NCBI GenBank assembly: GCA_032718475.1
Contig: JAUCBJ010003775.1
Coordinates: 1 to 23,811 of the forward strand
Length of the DNA stretch: 23,811 bases
From: Nemertoderma westbladi
Lineage: Eukaryota > Xenacoelomorpha > Nemertodermatida > Nemertodermatidae
Reading direction: 5' to 3'
Part shown: positions 10,131 to 18,393 of the stretch, piece by piece
Numbering within the stretch: position 1 is the stretch's first letter
Layout of the letters: every line of letters starts with the position of its first letter
The notes under the pieces: generated by a model
Database searches by the model: none
What the model saw: the letters and a program-made list of their open reading frames with translations, nothing else
What the model was told of the DNA's origin: nothing
Position numbers and translations under genes: made by a program

Positions 10131-11098
10131 AACGTTTACACCCTTAATTTTGGACTGAACTTCCATTTAAATGGCATTATTTTTTTAATTGTTTCCAGGT
10201 TACTTGGTTAGTTTCAAAATTAGCTTAATTATACAGTAGTTTAGTTTAGGCTAAATATTGCCATTTTACTTTGTAGTACCCTATTTTTTAATTAATCATA
10301 ACTTTGATACATAATACCAAATATACCTACTACCTCACAGCCTCATATAAATAGTATTACAAAGACTACCTGTACTTTTAGTGAGGTTTTCTAAATTGGA
10401 TGTCACTAATGAACGGCTTACTACCAGACTACGGGTGAAAATGTGGTGCATACAGTAAGCGCATGCATACAGTAGTTTAGGTTAGTAATGTACAGTAGGC
10501 CTAATGTAAATATTGCCATTTTATTTTGTAGTATTTATTTTTTTAATAAATCATAGCTTTCTCGCTAAGTCCTCAGACCATATAGGTACCAGTCTGCCAC
10601 TGCCAGTCAGCCAGTATAGTCTGATAGTGACGTAAATCCGAATTTATGACCATAACTTGCTAACTTTCTGAACTTCGGTTCGGATTCGGTTCGGTTCGGC
10701 CCGAAGTTGGCCCTGCTTCGGTTCGGTTCGGTTCGGCCCCATAAAGTGCCTTCTGTTGAACCCTACTGCTGACAGGCTGGTGATGTTGTAAAGGCTGGCG
10801 AAATTTGAGGTTTTGTCTTAAATTTGAGGTTTAACCTCAAATTTCAATTTTCGCCCCCAATAAAAGCATGTTTGCATCGGTGAAATATTTTATTGCATCG
10901 ATAAAAGTTCTTATTTTACATTATATTTTAACATATTAAAAGTAGAAGTTGCTCCAATAGTTTCCCTAAGTCGCAGCAACACTCGATATTATGAGCCTAA
11001 AAATACCTCAAATTTGAACAAAAAACCCCAATTTTCGACAGTCTATTACCAGAATTCGAAATTTGGGGTAACCCCAAAATTGATGATCTCCCTGACTG

Positions 11099-11504
11099 AC
11101 TGGAGCAGTTTACAACAAACATGTTTGTTTTCGTGGCATTTTGATGTTGGAATCGGGGAAAAAGAAAAGGAATCTATAGAGCTGTCGGATGTGTCTTCAT
11201 CTGGATCGGTGTCATACACTTGCTCATTATTGTCATTACGATTGAGATCAGTGACGGTATGCGAACTTGTTCCATCGTCCACAATGATGTCATCAGGAAG
11301 TGAGATATCATCATTTTGATCAAGATCAACAGTTGGAGGCCGATCAATAACAGAAGCAGCATAATGATCGGGGTTAGACTCAGAACCTGACTCAGCATCC
11401 ATCTCGATGCCATAATTGTTGCCTACAGGTAGACCAAGCGCCTGATTCAATTCTGAACATAGTTGTTGTCTGTTTAGTCTATACAAATTTCGTTTGGATG
11501 CCAT
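11099..11504 (-). pseudogene. TNP2/CACTA-like transposase, N-terminal ~134 residues
   Basis: The frame starts with ATG at 11504 (MASKRNLYRLNRQQLCSELN) and continues through a strongly acidic, Ser/Asp-rich linker (IDRPPTVDLDQNDDISLPDD and DPDEDTSDSSIDSFSFSP) to HENKHVCCKLLQ. It then enters the inverted terminal repeat of X and stops 17 codons later (SVREIINFGV...FEFW). Removing X (4054-11098) and one ACTGG copy joins KLLQ to WSSNNSS in frame with the part at 2424-4053: 401 + 5 + 1625 = 2031 nt, exactly 677 codons with stop. As it stands only a truncated N-terminal peptide could be made. Upstream (11505 on) is AT-rich with several TAGGCCTA palindromes and no recognisable promoter. Confidence 0.8.
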
Positions 11505-12100
11505 TTTTTTTATTAAAATTGAATAGGCCTACGTCTGTTCTCTGTACGTATAATATTGTATTAGGCCTACTGCATTATTTTTTTTATTACAATATTATAG
11601 TAGGCGCCTACCGTACTACCGGTACAGTGTGAATGACCAATGACTGAAGTGACCGGTCCCGGTCAGTCAGTCAGTCGGTACTACTGTCTGACTGTACTAG
11701 GGCTCAACAGACAGTCGGGGAGAAGTTCTACTTTCAACTGAGTTGAAATTTCAACTTTTCACAACAATTTCACCCTACCGGTATCCCTTTTTAAAACAAA
11801 AATCAAATCGATTACGGGATTTTAATAGGCCTATATTGTAAGCTTACCGGAACCGGTAGGCCTATCTACTGATCGAGGCGACTAGGCCTACCCGGTGTAC
11901 CCTGTACCCAGCTCTGCAGCTAGGCCTACTAGTCAGCTAGTGCTGTATAAAATATAATTTTGAACAAATGCCTGAATTCGGCCTGTTAAATTTATCTAAC
12001 CATAACGAATGAACTGATGAACCAATCTAGTTCAGTCTGTGTTTGCTGCTTTGCTGCTTTGGCTTTGACAGTTTGATCGCTCTAATTTCCCCAATATAAA
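11505..12100. other. Region upstream of the split transposase gene
   Basis: No gene seen. It has dense TAGGCCTA and ACCGG words, tandem CAGT words near 11661-11680, and a lone hAT-type end at 11698 (TAGGGCTCAACAGA), matching the first 14 bases of Z. The outer end of the TNP2-like element should lie here or further right, but I could not find a matching terminus at the left side of the window. Confidence 0.5.
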
Positions 12101-12266
12101 GAAAAGTTGGGGTCCTACGAATTACCCCAAAATACTCCAAAATACCGGTACCGGTACCCCAAAATAGTCAAAAATTACCCCAAAATACTGAAATACCCCA
12201 AAAAGGCTAAAAAATTACCCCAAAATACCCCAAAATAAGCTAACAATGTTTTTTAACAGCGAGGGA

Positions 12267-13204
12267 CCAGGTTGGAATTTATGTAGAGTTTGCTCAACAT
12301 GTGTGGCGCGGATTAAGGATCCTGGCGCGTAGTGACAGGGGCGTGTGGCGCGGATTAAGGATCCTGGCGCGTAGTGACAGGGGCGTGTGGCGCGCATTGA
12401 GGATTCTGGCGGTCCTGGCGCGAATATGGATGTACTGATGTAGGGTTAGGTTAGGACAGTCTGACAGTAGGAGGTTGCGTAGCAGTGCACTAGCAACACA
12501 TCCCACTCTACAGCTCTATTCGAAATTATTCCATACAGCCATAGGTTTAAAAAGATTGAAAAATGTCCGCTCGCTTCGCTCGCGTTTATACTGTAACTGC
12601 TGAACTGTAAGCCTACTCTTAGCACTGTCTGGCTGTGGACAAATGGAAACAGACAGATTAAGCATGACCATTAAAAACATGACTTGTTTCAAAAGTTTTT
12701 CAATTGTCAGATTCTTCAAACCAATAAAACCATGACAGCCTGCATGATTCAGCAGAATTTCCGTGCTCGATACGCTCGCCAGCTCGCAATTTAATGACAT
12801 CTGCATTTGAAAACAGTCGGTTTGCCTACTTTAAATTCTGAAATGTTAAAATTTTCGTGCTCGCTACGCTCGCATCTTGATCACATCTGCATTTGAAAAC
12901 AGTCAGTTGACGTTGACCTACTACTAGGCCTACAACTACAGCACTATCTGACTATTAGGCCTACTGTCAGACTGTATTTATGTTTAACATAATTGGAAAA
13001 TTTCCTTGCTCGCTACGCTCGCATTTTAATGTTAAACTACTGTAGGGCTGCAGCATTATAAACTGATAAATTATTAAAATTTAGCAATTACTGCAAAATT
13101 TCATAGTCAATTGTTGGCTTGGCGCGCATTAGATATCATGGCTGGCGCGATTTTCGTTTAACCAGAACGCGTGTGGCGCGTTTTTTGTCAGTCTTCCATA
13201 TAGG
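12267..13204. mobile_element. Element C: degenerate relative of elements A and B
   Basis: The left end CCAGGTTGGAATTTATG nearly matches the ends of A and B. The right end (CTTCCATATAGG) is only weakly inverted. The 8-base duplication GCGAGGGA at 12259-12266 and 13205-13212 sets the limits, and the 938-bp length is close to B (935). Like A and B it contains GCG-rich words and the GCTCGCTNCGCTCGC palindrome, here four times (about 12570, 12763, 12858, 13007). Confidence 0.65.
12301..12425. repeat. 42-bp tandem repeat, about three units
   Basis: Units start at 12301, 12343 and 12385 with GTGTGGCGCGGATTAAGGAT. The first two are identical; the third has diverged and shortened. It lies near the left end of element C. 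Confidence 0.9.
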
Positions 13205-13211
13205 GCGAGGG

Positions 13212-13262
13212 AAAGGAGCAGGTTACAGTGGCAAGTTTTTTGAACCAAAACAATAAACGAGA
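13212..13262 (+). repeat. Dispersed repeat R, short copy
   Basis: AAAGGAGCAGGTTACAGTGG then AACCAAAACAATAAACGAGA. It sits directly after element C's right duplication, inside the Mutator-like element. Confidence 0.7.
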
Positions 13263-13649
13263 GTGAAGAAAAATTTTTTAATTATTTTGGGGTACCGGTA
13301 ATTCATCATTATTTTGGGGTAATTCGTCATTTTGCCATATTTTGGGGTAAATTAAATTTCCAAAACAAAGGCTCAAAAAAAAGTATTTTGGGGTAATTCT
13401 AAACTATTTTGGGGTATTTTGGAGTAATTATAGGCCTAAACTATTTTGGGGTAATTTTATACTATTTTGGGGTCTTTTGGAGTATTTTGGGGTGTTTTGG
13501 GGTATTTTGGGGTAATTCGTACTGTCGTAGGACCGGAAAAGTTGCGCCTGTACCTGCTGCCTGCTGACCGGTACCGGCAGACTGCTACCAGCATACAGTA
13601 ACAGTACAGGAGTACAGCAGTCTGGCAGTAGTCAGGTAGTACCGGTCTG

Positions 13650-14521
13650 CCAGGTTGGAATTCATGCATGAGCGCGCAGGTACGCTTTATTGTTTTGAGA
13701 TCACCGCGCACCTGAAATTGGCTCGTCGCGCACCTCATCATCCATACAAAATCGCGCAGCTCATGTCATGCATATCTCAAAAAATCGTGCAGGTCATATG
13801 AACAATTTTACATTCCTATTTTACAGCTTTGAGCGTTTTAAGCTTATCTTAGTACGGCTGTCTGTTTGTACGTTGAATCTACATAATACATGTAATTTTT
13901 GCAACATCAAAATTGTTAATATTAAAAAATCCTTTTTGAATCCACTACATTTACATTTGAAAATACATTACTCTACTGTATAAAATTTGAATAAATATGC
14001 AATAGTTACTGAGTTAAGTCATACTTATAAATAATACATTCAGACATTGTTACTTTCTGACTTTACCTGTTTACTAACGTAACATAGGCAATACAGCAAT
14101 AGGCTGATAGGCATAGGCCTAATAACAATAGAGTACTGTCACTGTAGTTAAAATAAATAGACAAATTCAGCTCCGGTTGCCTGTACAGTATTAAAGTATT
14201 ATGGAGAAATGAGTTGACAGTTTGAAGAATTGGCAATGAGAAATAACGCGAGCGAAGCGAGCGAAATTTTTTTGTGTATTTTCGTGATTTCAATTAATTT
14301 GTGGCGCGCATCAGAGTTGCGCGCTGAGGCGCAACGCACACCTGTCTCACCCAAACGCGCACCTGTCTCACCCAAATGCGCACCTGTCTCACCCAAACGC
14401 GCAACGCGCACCTGTCTCACCCGAACGAGCACCTGTCTCACCCAAACGCGCAACGCGCATCTGGTTTGCGGTCATTCGCGCAGGTACGCGTCCGAGTTTT
14501 GCAGCATGAATTCCAACCTGG
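13650..14521. mobile_element. Element A: 872-bp non-autonomous element, CCAGGTTGG ends
   Basis: The ends are CCAGGTTGGAATTCATGC and its inverse GCATGAATTCCAACCTGG. The target duplication is CCGGTCTG at 13642-13649 and 14522-14529. The eight-base length suggests hAT or a similar class. It contains GCGAGCGAAGCGAGCG near 14249 and a short tandem array (14336-14455). It shares long stretches with B. No gene. Confidence 0.85.
14336..14455. repeat. CGCACCTGTCTCACCCAAA tandem array in element A
   Basis: About five copies of a 19-bp unit, some separated by CGCAA spacers. Element B has only two copies at 15358-15400. Confidence 0.85.
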
Positions 14522-14539
14522 CCGGTCTGCCGGTACCGG

Positions 14540-15474
14540 CCAGGTTGGAATTCATGCATGAGCGCGCAGGTACGCTTTGTTGTTTTGAAATCACCGCGCA
14601 CCTGAAATTGGCTCGTCGCGCACCTCATCATATGTTATAATCCAAACAAAATCGCGCAGCTCATGTCATGCATATCTCAAAAAATCGCACAGTTCATAAG
14701 AACAATTTTACATTCCTATTTTACAAGTTTGAGCGTTTTAAGCTTATCTTTACGTCCTGTACGTCTGTCTGTCTGTCTGTACGTTGAATCTAGGCTTACA
14801 TAATAAATGTAATTTTTGCAACATCAAAATTGTTAATATTAAAAAATATTTTTTTAATCCACTACTATGGTGGCCCATCGGGCTCACTGCTTTTATAACA
14901 GAAAATATTATTTTAGATTACAAACAAAACATGTACCGGTAATTTCAAAAAAACGAATATTGACTGATTGAAATAGGTACCAGTCTGCCAATAATACTTT
15001 GTATAGCTGTATAGGCCTACCTAACAATTAGGCTTAAACATACAGTTGGCTTATAATTAAGTCATACTTACTTATAATACATTGTTACTTTCTGACTTTA
15101 CCTGTTTACTAACGTAACATCGGCATAGCATAGACCTAATAACAATACAACAATAGAGTACTGTAGTTAAAATAAATAGACAAATTCAGCTCCGGTTGCC
15201 GGTATTACAGTATTATGGTGAAGTGATTTGACTGTTTGAAGAATTGGAAATGAGAAACTAATGCGAGCGCAGCGAGCGAAATTTTTTTGTGTATTTTCGT
15301 GATTTCAATTAATTTGTGGTGCGCATCAGAAGCAGAGCTGCGCGCTGAGGCGCAACGCGCACCTGTCTCACACCCGAACGCGCACCTGTCTCACCCAAAC
15401 GCGCAACGCGCATCTGGTTTGCGGTCATTCGCGCAGGTACGCGTCCGAGTTTTGCAGCATGAATTCCAACCTGG
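14540..15474. mobile_element. Element B: 935-bp second copy, CCAGGTTGG ends
   Basis: Ends are as in A. The target duplication is GGTACCGG at 14532-14539 and 15475-15482. Only 18 bases separate A from B. The first 220 bp and last 150 bp are close to A; the middle differs, including a segment near 14866-14900 absent from A. Having its own duplication shows it inserted independently, not by tandem duplication of A. Confidence 0.85.
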
Positions 15475-15482
15475 GGTACCGG

Positions 15483-16120
15483 TAGACCTAGACGTAGGAC
15501 GCAGCACAAGACACGGCCAGTCCCAGTCAGAGTCAGCCTACTGCAGATCCAGATAGCAGATAGGCTATAGACCAGTAGACAGCTAGTGCTAGCTTGACCA
15601 TCAAAGCAAACTGCCTGACTGAAGCAGGCCTACCTGCCTACTGCTGCAGTTGTGAGTGACTCCGTCAGTCCGTAGGCAGTTCACACTTCACTGTCACTAC
15701 TTGCTACAACTATGATACCGGTACCGGTAGTTACAAAACAACAGTACTGCAACTGCAATGTACTGAATGAATACATTCCTGCATTCGGATATTCAGTACG
15801 TACCGGTACAGCAGTAAGTCAGCCAGTACAGTTGTAGGGTTGTAGCGCCAAAAATTCAAATTCAAATATGCCCGCAAAAGGCATAACAGCATAAGGTGAC
15901 AAATGAGTGATAAATCTCAAGAAATTCATAAGTGTTGATTTCACAAATTTCTTTAATAAGTGATTCCAATGCGTTTTTTCGCATGAGATAAAACGAATGT
16001 GATTCGCAAGTGTATCGCAGGAGTTTTATCACTAATAATTTTTCCGCAAGAATAACGCATGGCGCATGAATATCACTTGCGATTCGCTTGCGCACTTTTC
16101 ACTGGGCTGTATCGATCGCG
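15483..16120. other. Non-coding stretch between element B and the tandem array
   Basis: 15483-15840 is rich in CAGT, CTGC and ACCGGTACCGGT words. 15840-16100 contains loosely inverted words GATTCGCAAGTG (about 16001) and CACTTGCGATTCG (about 16074), as in a decayed MITE. A 77-codon minus-strand frame at 15862-16095 overlaps this and has no recognisable similarity. Confidence 0.4.
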
Positions 16121-16121
16121 A

Positions 16122-16350
16122 CCCGGGACGGTGGCGGCGGAGTCTATTAAACCCGGGACGGTGACGGCGGGCTGGCGGAGCCTATTAAACCTGGAACGAT
16201 GGCGACGGAGTTTATTAAACCCGGGAAGATGACAGTGGAGTCTATTAAACCCGGGACGATGCGACGGCTGGACGGAGTCTACTAAACCCGGGACGATGAC
16301 GGCGGAATCTATTAAACCTAAACGATGGCTTCGATTCTGAGTCTATTAAA
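16122..16350. repeat. ~30-bp GC-rich tandem array (CCCGGGACG...TCTATTAAA)
   Basis: Seven imperfect units, each opening near CCCGGGACGATG and closing with GTCTATTAAA. Unit length ranges from about 30 to 38 bp. It stands out from AT-rich neighbours by its CpG-rich content. Confidence 0.9.
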
Positions 16351-16659
16351 CATTTTACTGGTTTGTGAGATCGACCTACCAATACTAACTACTGCTTTCT
16401 CCGAATTCCTAGTAATATATTTTGATCTTAATAATAATTATTTTTATAATTATATTATATTATATTATAATTAATATATTTTGATCTTAATAATAACTAT
16501 TCAGCCAACATGAATTATTTTAAAGGCCAACAAGTCTTGTCAATGTATAAAAATGGTAAAGACTAAATAGCTTAGAATTAAAATTAATTTTGTTGTTTTT
16601 ACTGTTATAATTATTTATACTGTAAAGGAATTATATCTTTTGGCAGTCTACCGTACTGT

Positions 16660-17196
16660 ATGAGCGACCCATATAATGCTGACTTGCGTTCGCTAGGTAT
16701 TAGTGTCCAAACGGTCCCGCGTAACCTCCCATCGTTAGGTAAACTGTTGATCACCAAGTCCGAGCCAACTCTGCCTCTTGGTAATCACTCTTGCAATGGG
16801 CCTCGTTGCAAATGCTGCTCGGCCGTTCTAGACCAGCGCCGGACACCATGGGGTGACCCCATCCATGGGAGATTTAACTGCAAATCATTTAATGTGATAT
16901 ATTTTATTAAATGTAAACTGCATCCACACTTGTGGTATCTCGGCCAGACAGAACAGCGTTTACATGAGCGCCTCCGAGGTCACCGTAGTGCCATAAACGC
17001 ATGACGCCATGACGCAGCTGGCAAGGGGCTAGGAGTCGATTTATCGAGTCCTGAAGTCTTGCTACTGCAACACTTTGTTATTTGTGGGATCGGTGCGCTC
17101 AATATTACATGTTCTAAAAGGTTTACTAACCACGAGCGTAGGATACATTCTGAAGCGGTTCTAATTAACCTGCATCGCCCCCACTTAACACCGTAG
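16660..17196 (+). pseudogene. Penelope-like element GIY-YIG endonuclease domain, one in-frame stop
   Basis: The frame has MSDPYNADLRSLGISVQTVP, then PRNLPSLGKLL, a cysteine cluster (HSCNGPRCKCC), then FNVIYFIKCKLHPHLWYLGQ, T, EQRLHERLRGHRSAI. The VIY...YLGQT...R...H layout is the GIY-YIG nuclease fold as found at the C-terminus of Penelope-like retroelements; the first motif is VIY and the second YLG. TGA at 17002-17004 interrupts it, but the same frame stays open for 63 more codons (GVDLSSPEVLLLQHFVICGI to LHRPHLTP) to TAG at 17194. The tail Glu (HERRIHSEAVLIN) may be the GIY-YIG metal-binding Glu. The reverse transcriptase part is missing, as in typical 5'-truncated copies. CGA to TGA decay is a likely origin of the stop. 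Confidence 0.75.
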
Positions 17197-17900
17197 TTCC
17201 CCGTATTGGTATGTACTAGAACATGTGAACTTTGTTTTGTATATTCTACTTAGGATTTTGTATTAATCAGTTTGGTTTATTTTGTATCTTATTGTTTTGC
17301 TAACTATGTAGCTCGCCCCACATGCCCGCCTTAATGATAATTTCAACTCCAGTCATAGAGCTGCGATTTGGTTTTTGCATAGCTGGCCCCTCTGGATATT
17401 TACCCTATGGCGTAGTTAGTTTTACTCAATCATTCTGTTAGTTTTATTTAATTAATTTTAAAGATTTTATTACTGCTTTTATTTCTGAGGTTTTTTTTAT
17501 ATGTTTTTATACACATGTCATTCGTATACACTATATCACTGTTGTTTTATTATTTTATTAGCCTTTATTTGTTTTTATAGATATTCTACTTAATAGCACG
17601 ATAGGGTACCCCATTGGTTTAGTTTTTATTTACTATTAATTGTTAAAAGTTTTTAACATTTTAATACCTTTATTTTAAATTTTGATTTGAGTTAGTTTTG
17701 GTGCATTATGAATTTCCGATATAATTTCAAACCATGCTCAACTTCTTCTACCGGTCTGCCACTTTACACAGCTAATATCTTTATTAAAATAGTCATAACT
17801 ACTATACAGTATCATAACGGTATCGGTTTTGTATATATCTTTGTAGGTTTTGAATTGGTTGTTTAAGTTAAATTATATTAATATTGTGTTTAAAATAATA

Positions 17901-17943
17901 TACCACTGAAGACGCGCGGGAAGCGTGAAATAGCTATATGGTA
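17901..17943 (+). ncRNA. Hammerhead ribozyme-like motif (type I, minimal)
   Basis: Order of parts: TACCA (stem I), CTGAAGA (core CUGANGA), CGC...GCG (stem II with a 7-nt loop), an extra T, GAAA (core), a palindromic ATA-GC-TAT (stem III), A (cleavage position), TGGTA (stem I, perfect pair of TACCA). A very short stem III is the form described for Penelope-like elements. The extra T before GAAA departs from the consensus, so this copy may be inactive. Confidence 0.45.
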
Positions 17944-17980
17944 AACTAATAATATTTTATATTAGCCGTGGCTCAAGACC

Positions 17981-18021
17981 CTGATGAGCGACCATGATGA
18001 TAAAAGGAAATGTTGCCGAAA
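17981..18021 (+). ncRNA. Second hammerhead-like core
   Basis: CTGATGA is followed by GCGAC, a 19-nt loop, GTTGC (pairs with GCGAC, one G-U), one extra C, then GAAA. Stems I and III are not convincingly closed. It may be a degraded second copy. Confidence 0.3.
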
Positions 18022-18034
18022 TATTTTCACTTAA

Positions 18035-18300
18035 TTGCAGATAGAAGAGGGGGGGGGGGGGGGGGGTCTTTAGATGCAATCAAAATTCTTTCCTCTCCAG
18101 GTGAAAATCGACGCAAATAACAGCTGTTTACTCCTAAAAATAAAACTGTAACCTGTTCTATTGTGTTTTATTTATTCCTTTTTGTTAGAATAACGTGCCA
18201 CCGTAACCTGCTAATTTCCCTTAATAAATAATTTACCATGAGACATGCTAATAATTTGCCGAGACAGTATTTGCGTTAATTCCCCATCGCGATCAGCCCC
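18035..18300 (-). repeat. Dispersed repeat R, long copy (minus)
   Basis: The reverse complement reads AGCAGGTTACGGTGGCACGT, then AATAAA, a second AGGTTACAG, TTTTATTTTT, AGTAA.CAGCTG.TATTTGCGTCGA, and ends in a C run. It is clearly homologous to 20664-20813. Its upstream part (18200-18300) also matches 400-500. A 60-codon frame on this strand at 18211-18393 falls partly inside and is not convincing. Confidence 0.7.
18049..18066. repeat. Poly-G tract (18 G)
   Basis: Pure G run beside the minus-strand copy of the GGTTACAG repeat. The matching plus-strand copy at 20664 also ends in a short C run. Confidence 0.9.
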
Positions 18301-18393
18301 ATTGCCAAGAACTCCGACTATGTATAAAGTAGTATTAAGCGGCTCTCTAGTTACGTAATAAATATTCGAAAACATTAAACTATTTACGGCCAC

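Larger units (their letters stand above)
9103..10143. mobile_element. Foldback Mutator-like element with minisatellite arms
   Basis: The ends are GAGTGTAAACGTTAAGCAG and, inverted, GGGTGTAAACGTTAAGCAG. The target duplication TTAATTTTG at 9094-9102 and 10144-10152 is nine bases, the Mutator length. Inside each end is a long array of a 12-bp unit in opposite orientation, so the whole element can fold into one hairpin around a 230-bp unique centre. No gene is present. Confidence 0.85.
8895..10765. mobile_element. Element Z: hAT-like non-autonomous element
   Basis: The ends are TAGGGCTCAACAGAAG and, inverted, TAGGGTTCAACAGAAG. The target duplication is CTGCTGAC at 8887-8894 and 10766-10773, eight bases as for hAT. 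Just inside each end are runs of TTCGG repeats in direct and inverted order (8910-8990; 10672-10740). Length is 1871 bp including a 1041-bp nested foldback element. No coding capacity is visible. Confidence 0.85.
4054..11098. mobile_element. Element X: 7.0-kb DNA transposon with CAGTCAGGGA ends and 5-bp target duplication
   Basis: The left end reads CAGTCAGGGAGATCATCAAA and the right end is its inverse, identical for the first 18 bases. The flanks are ACTGG at 4049-4053 and ACTGG at 11099-11103. Both ends carry clustered subterminal copies of a CCTCAAATTT word in both orientations (4068-4180; 10798-10850; 10999-11075). X contains Y and Z; without them it is about 2.5 kb. The restored transposase frame shows it inserted into coding DNA. 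Five-base duplications and CAGT(T/C)AGGGA ends are shared with Y, so the two belong together, but I cannot place them in a named superfamily. hAT-type elements with short duplications are one possibility. Confidence 0.85.
12110..13535. mobile_element. Mutator-like non-autonomous element with TACCCCAAAAT subterminal arrays
   Basis: The left end is GGGTCCTACGAATTACCCC; the right end inverts to CGGTCCTACGACAGTACGA followed by ATTACCCC. The target duplication GAAAAGTTG lies at 12101-12109 and 13536-13544 (nine bases). Next to each end are many copies of an 11-bp word TACCCCAAAAT (12122-12236; inverted 13283-13515). A 938-bp element (C) is inserted inside, so the element proper is about 480 bp. 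No coding capacity. Confidence 0.85.
17197..18035 (+). mobile_element. Probable 3' untranslated tail of the Penelope-like element
   Basis: AT-rich sequence following the endonuclease frame, with no ORF. Near its end are two hammerhead-like cores (17901-17943 and 17981-18021). Hammerhead motifs are known in the terminal repeats of Penelope-like elements, which supports extending the element to about here. The exact end is not marked by a clear duplication. Confidence 0.45.

Noticed and set aside
9044-10211. Numerous long frames on both strands (up to 178 codons) rich in VQT, CLHH, SAPLSAP or GADS repeats
   Set aside because: All arise from the 12-bp minisatellite, whose period keeps every frame open; no start context, splice sites or conserved sequence.
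10760-10773. 14-bp duplication ACCCTACTGCTGAC around Z instead of 8 bp
   Set aside because: The extra six bases on the right are Z's own end (inverse of TAGGGT); their match to the left flank appears coincidental.
4048-11104. Reading 4054-11098 as a large intron of the transposase gene
   Set aside because: The available GT donor (11106 side) and CAG acceptor would shift the frame, while removing the element plus one ACTGG keeps it; inverted ends and duplication fit insertion.
14199-15556. Frames encoding APVSPKR or ARLGETG repeats
   Set aside because: Products of the CGCACCTGTCTCACCCAAA array and GCG-rich parts of elements A and B.
15862-16095. 77-codon minus frame
   Set aside because: Lies in a decayed repeat-like region with inverted words; residue composition unremarkable; no similarity recognised.
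18211-18393. 60-codon minus frame ending MSHGKLFIKGN
   Set aside because: It overlaps the extended repeat R copy that also occurs at 400-500 without an open frame; no family match.
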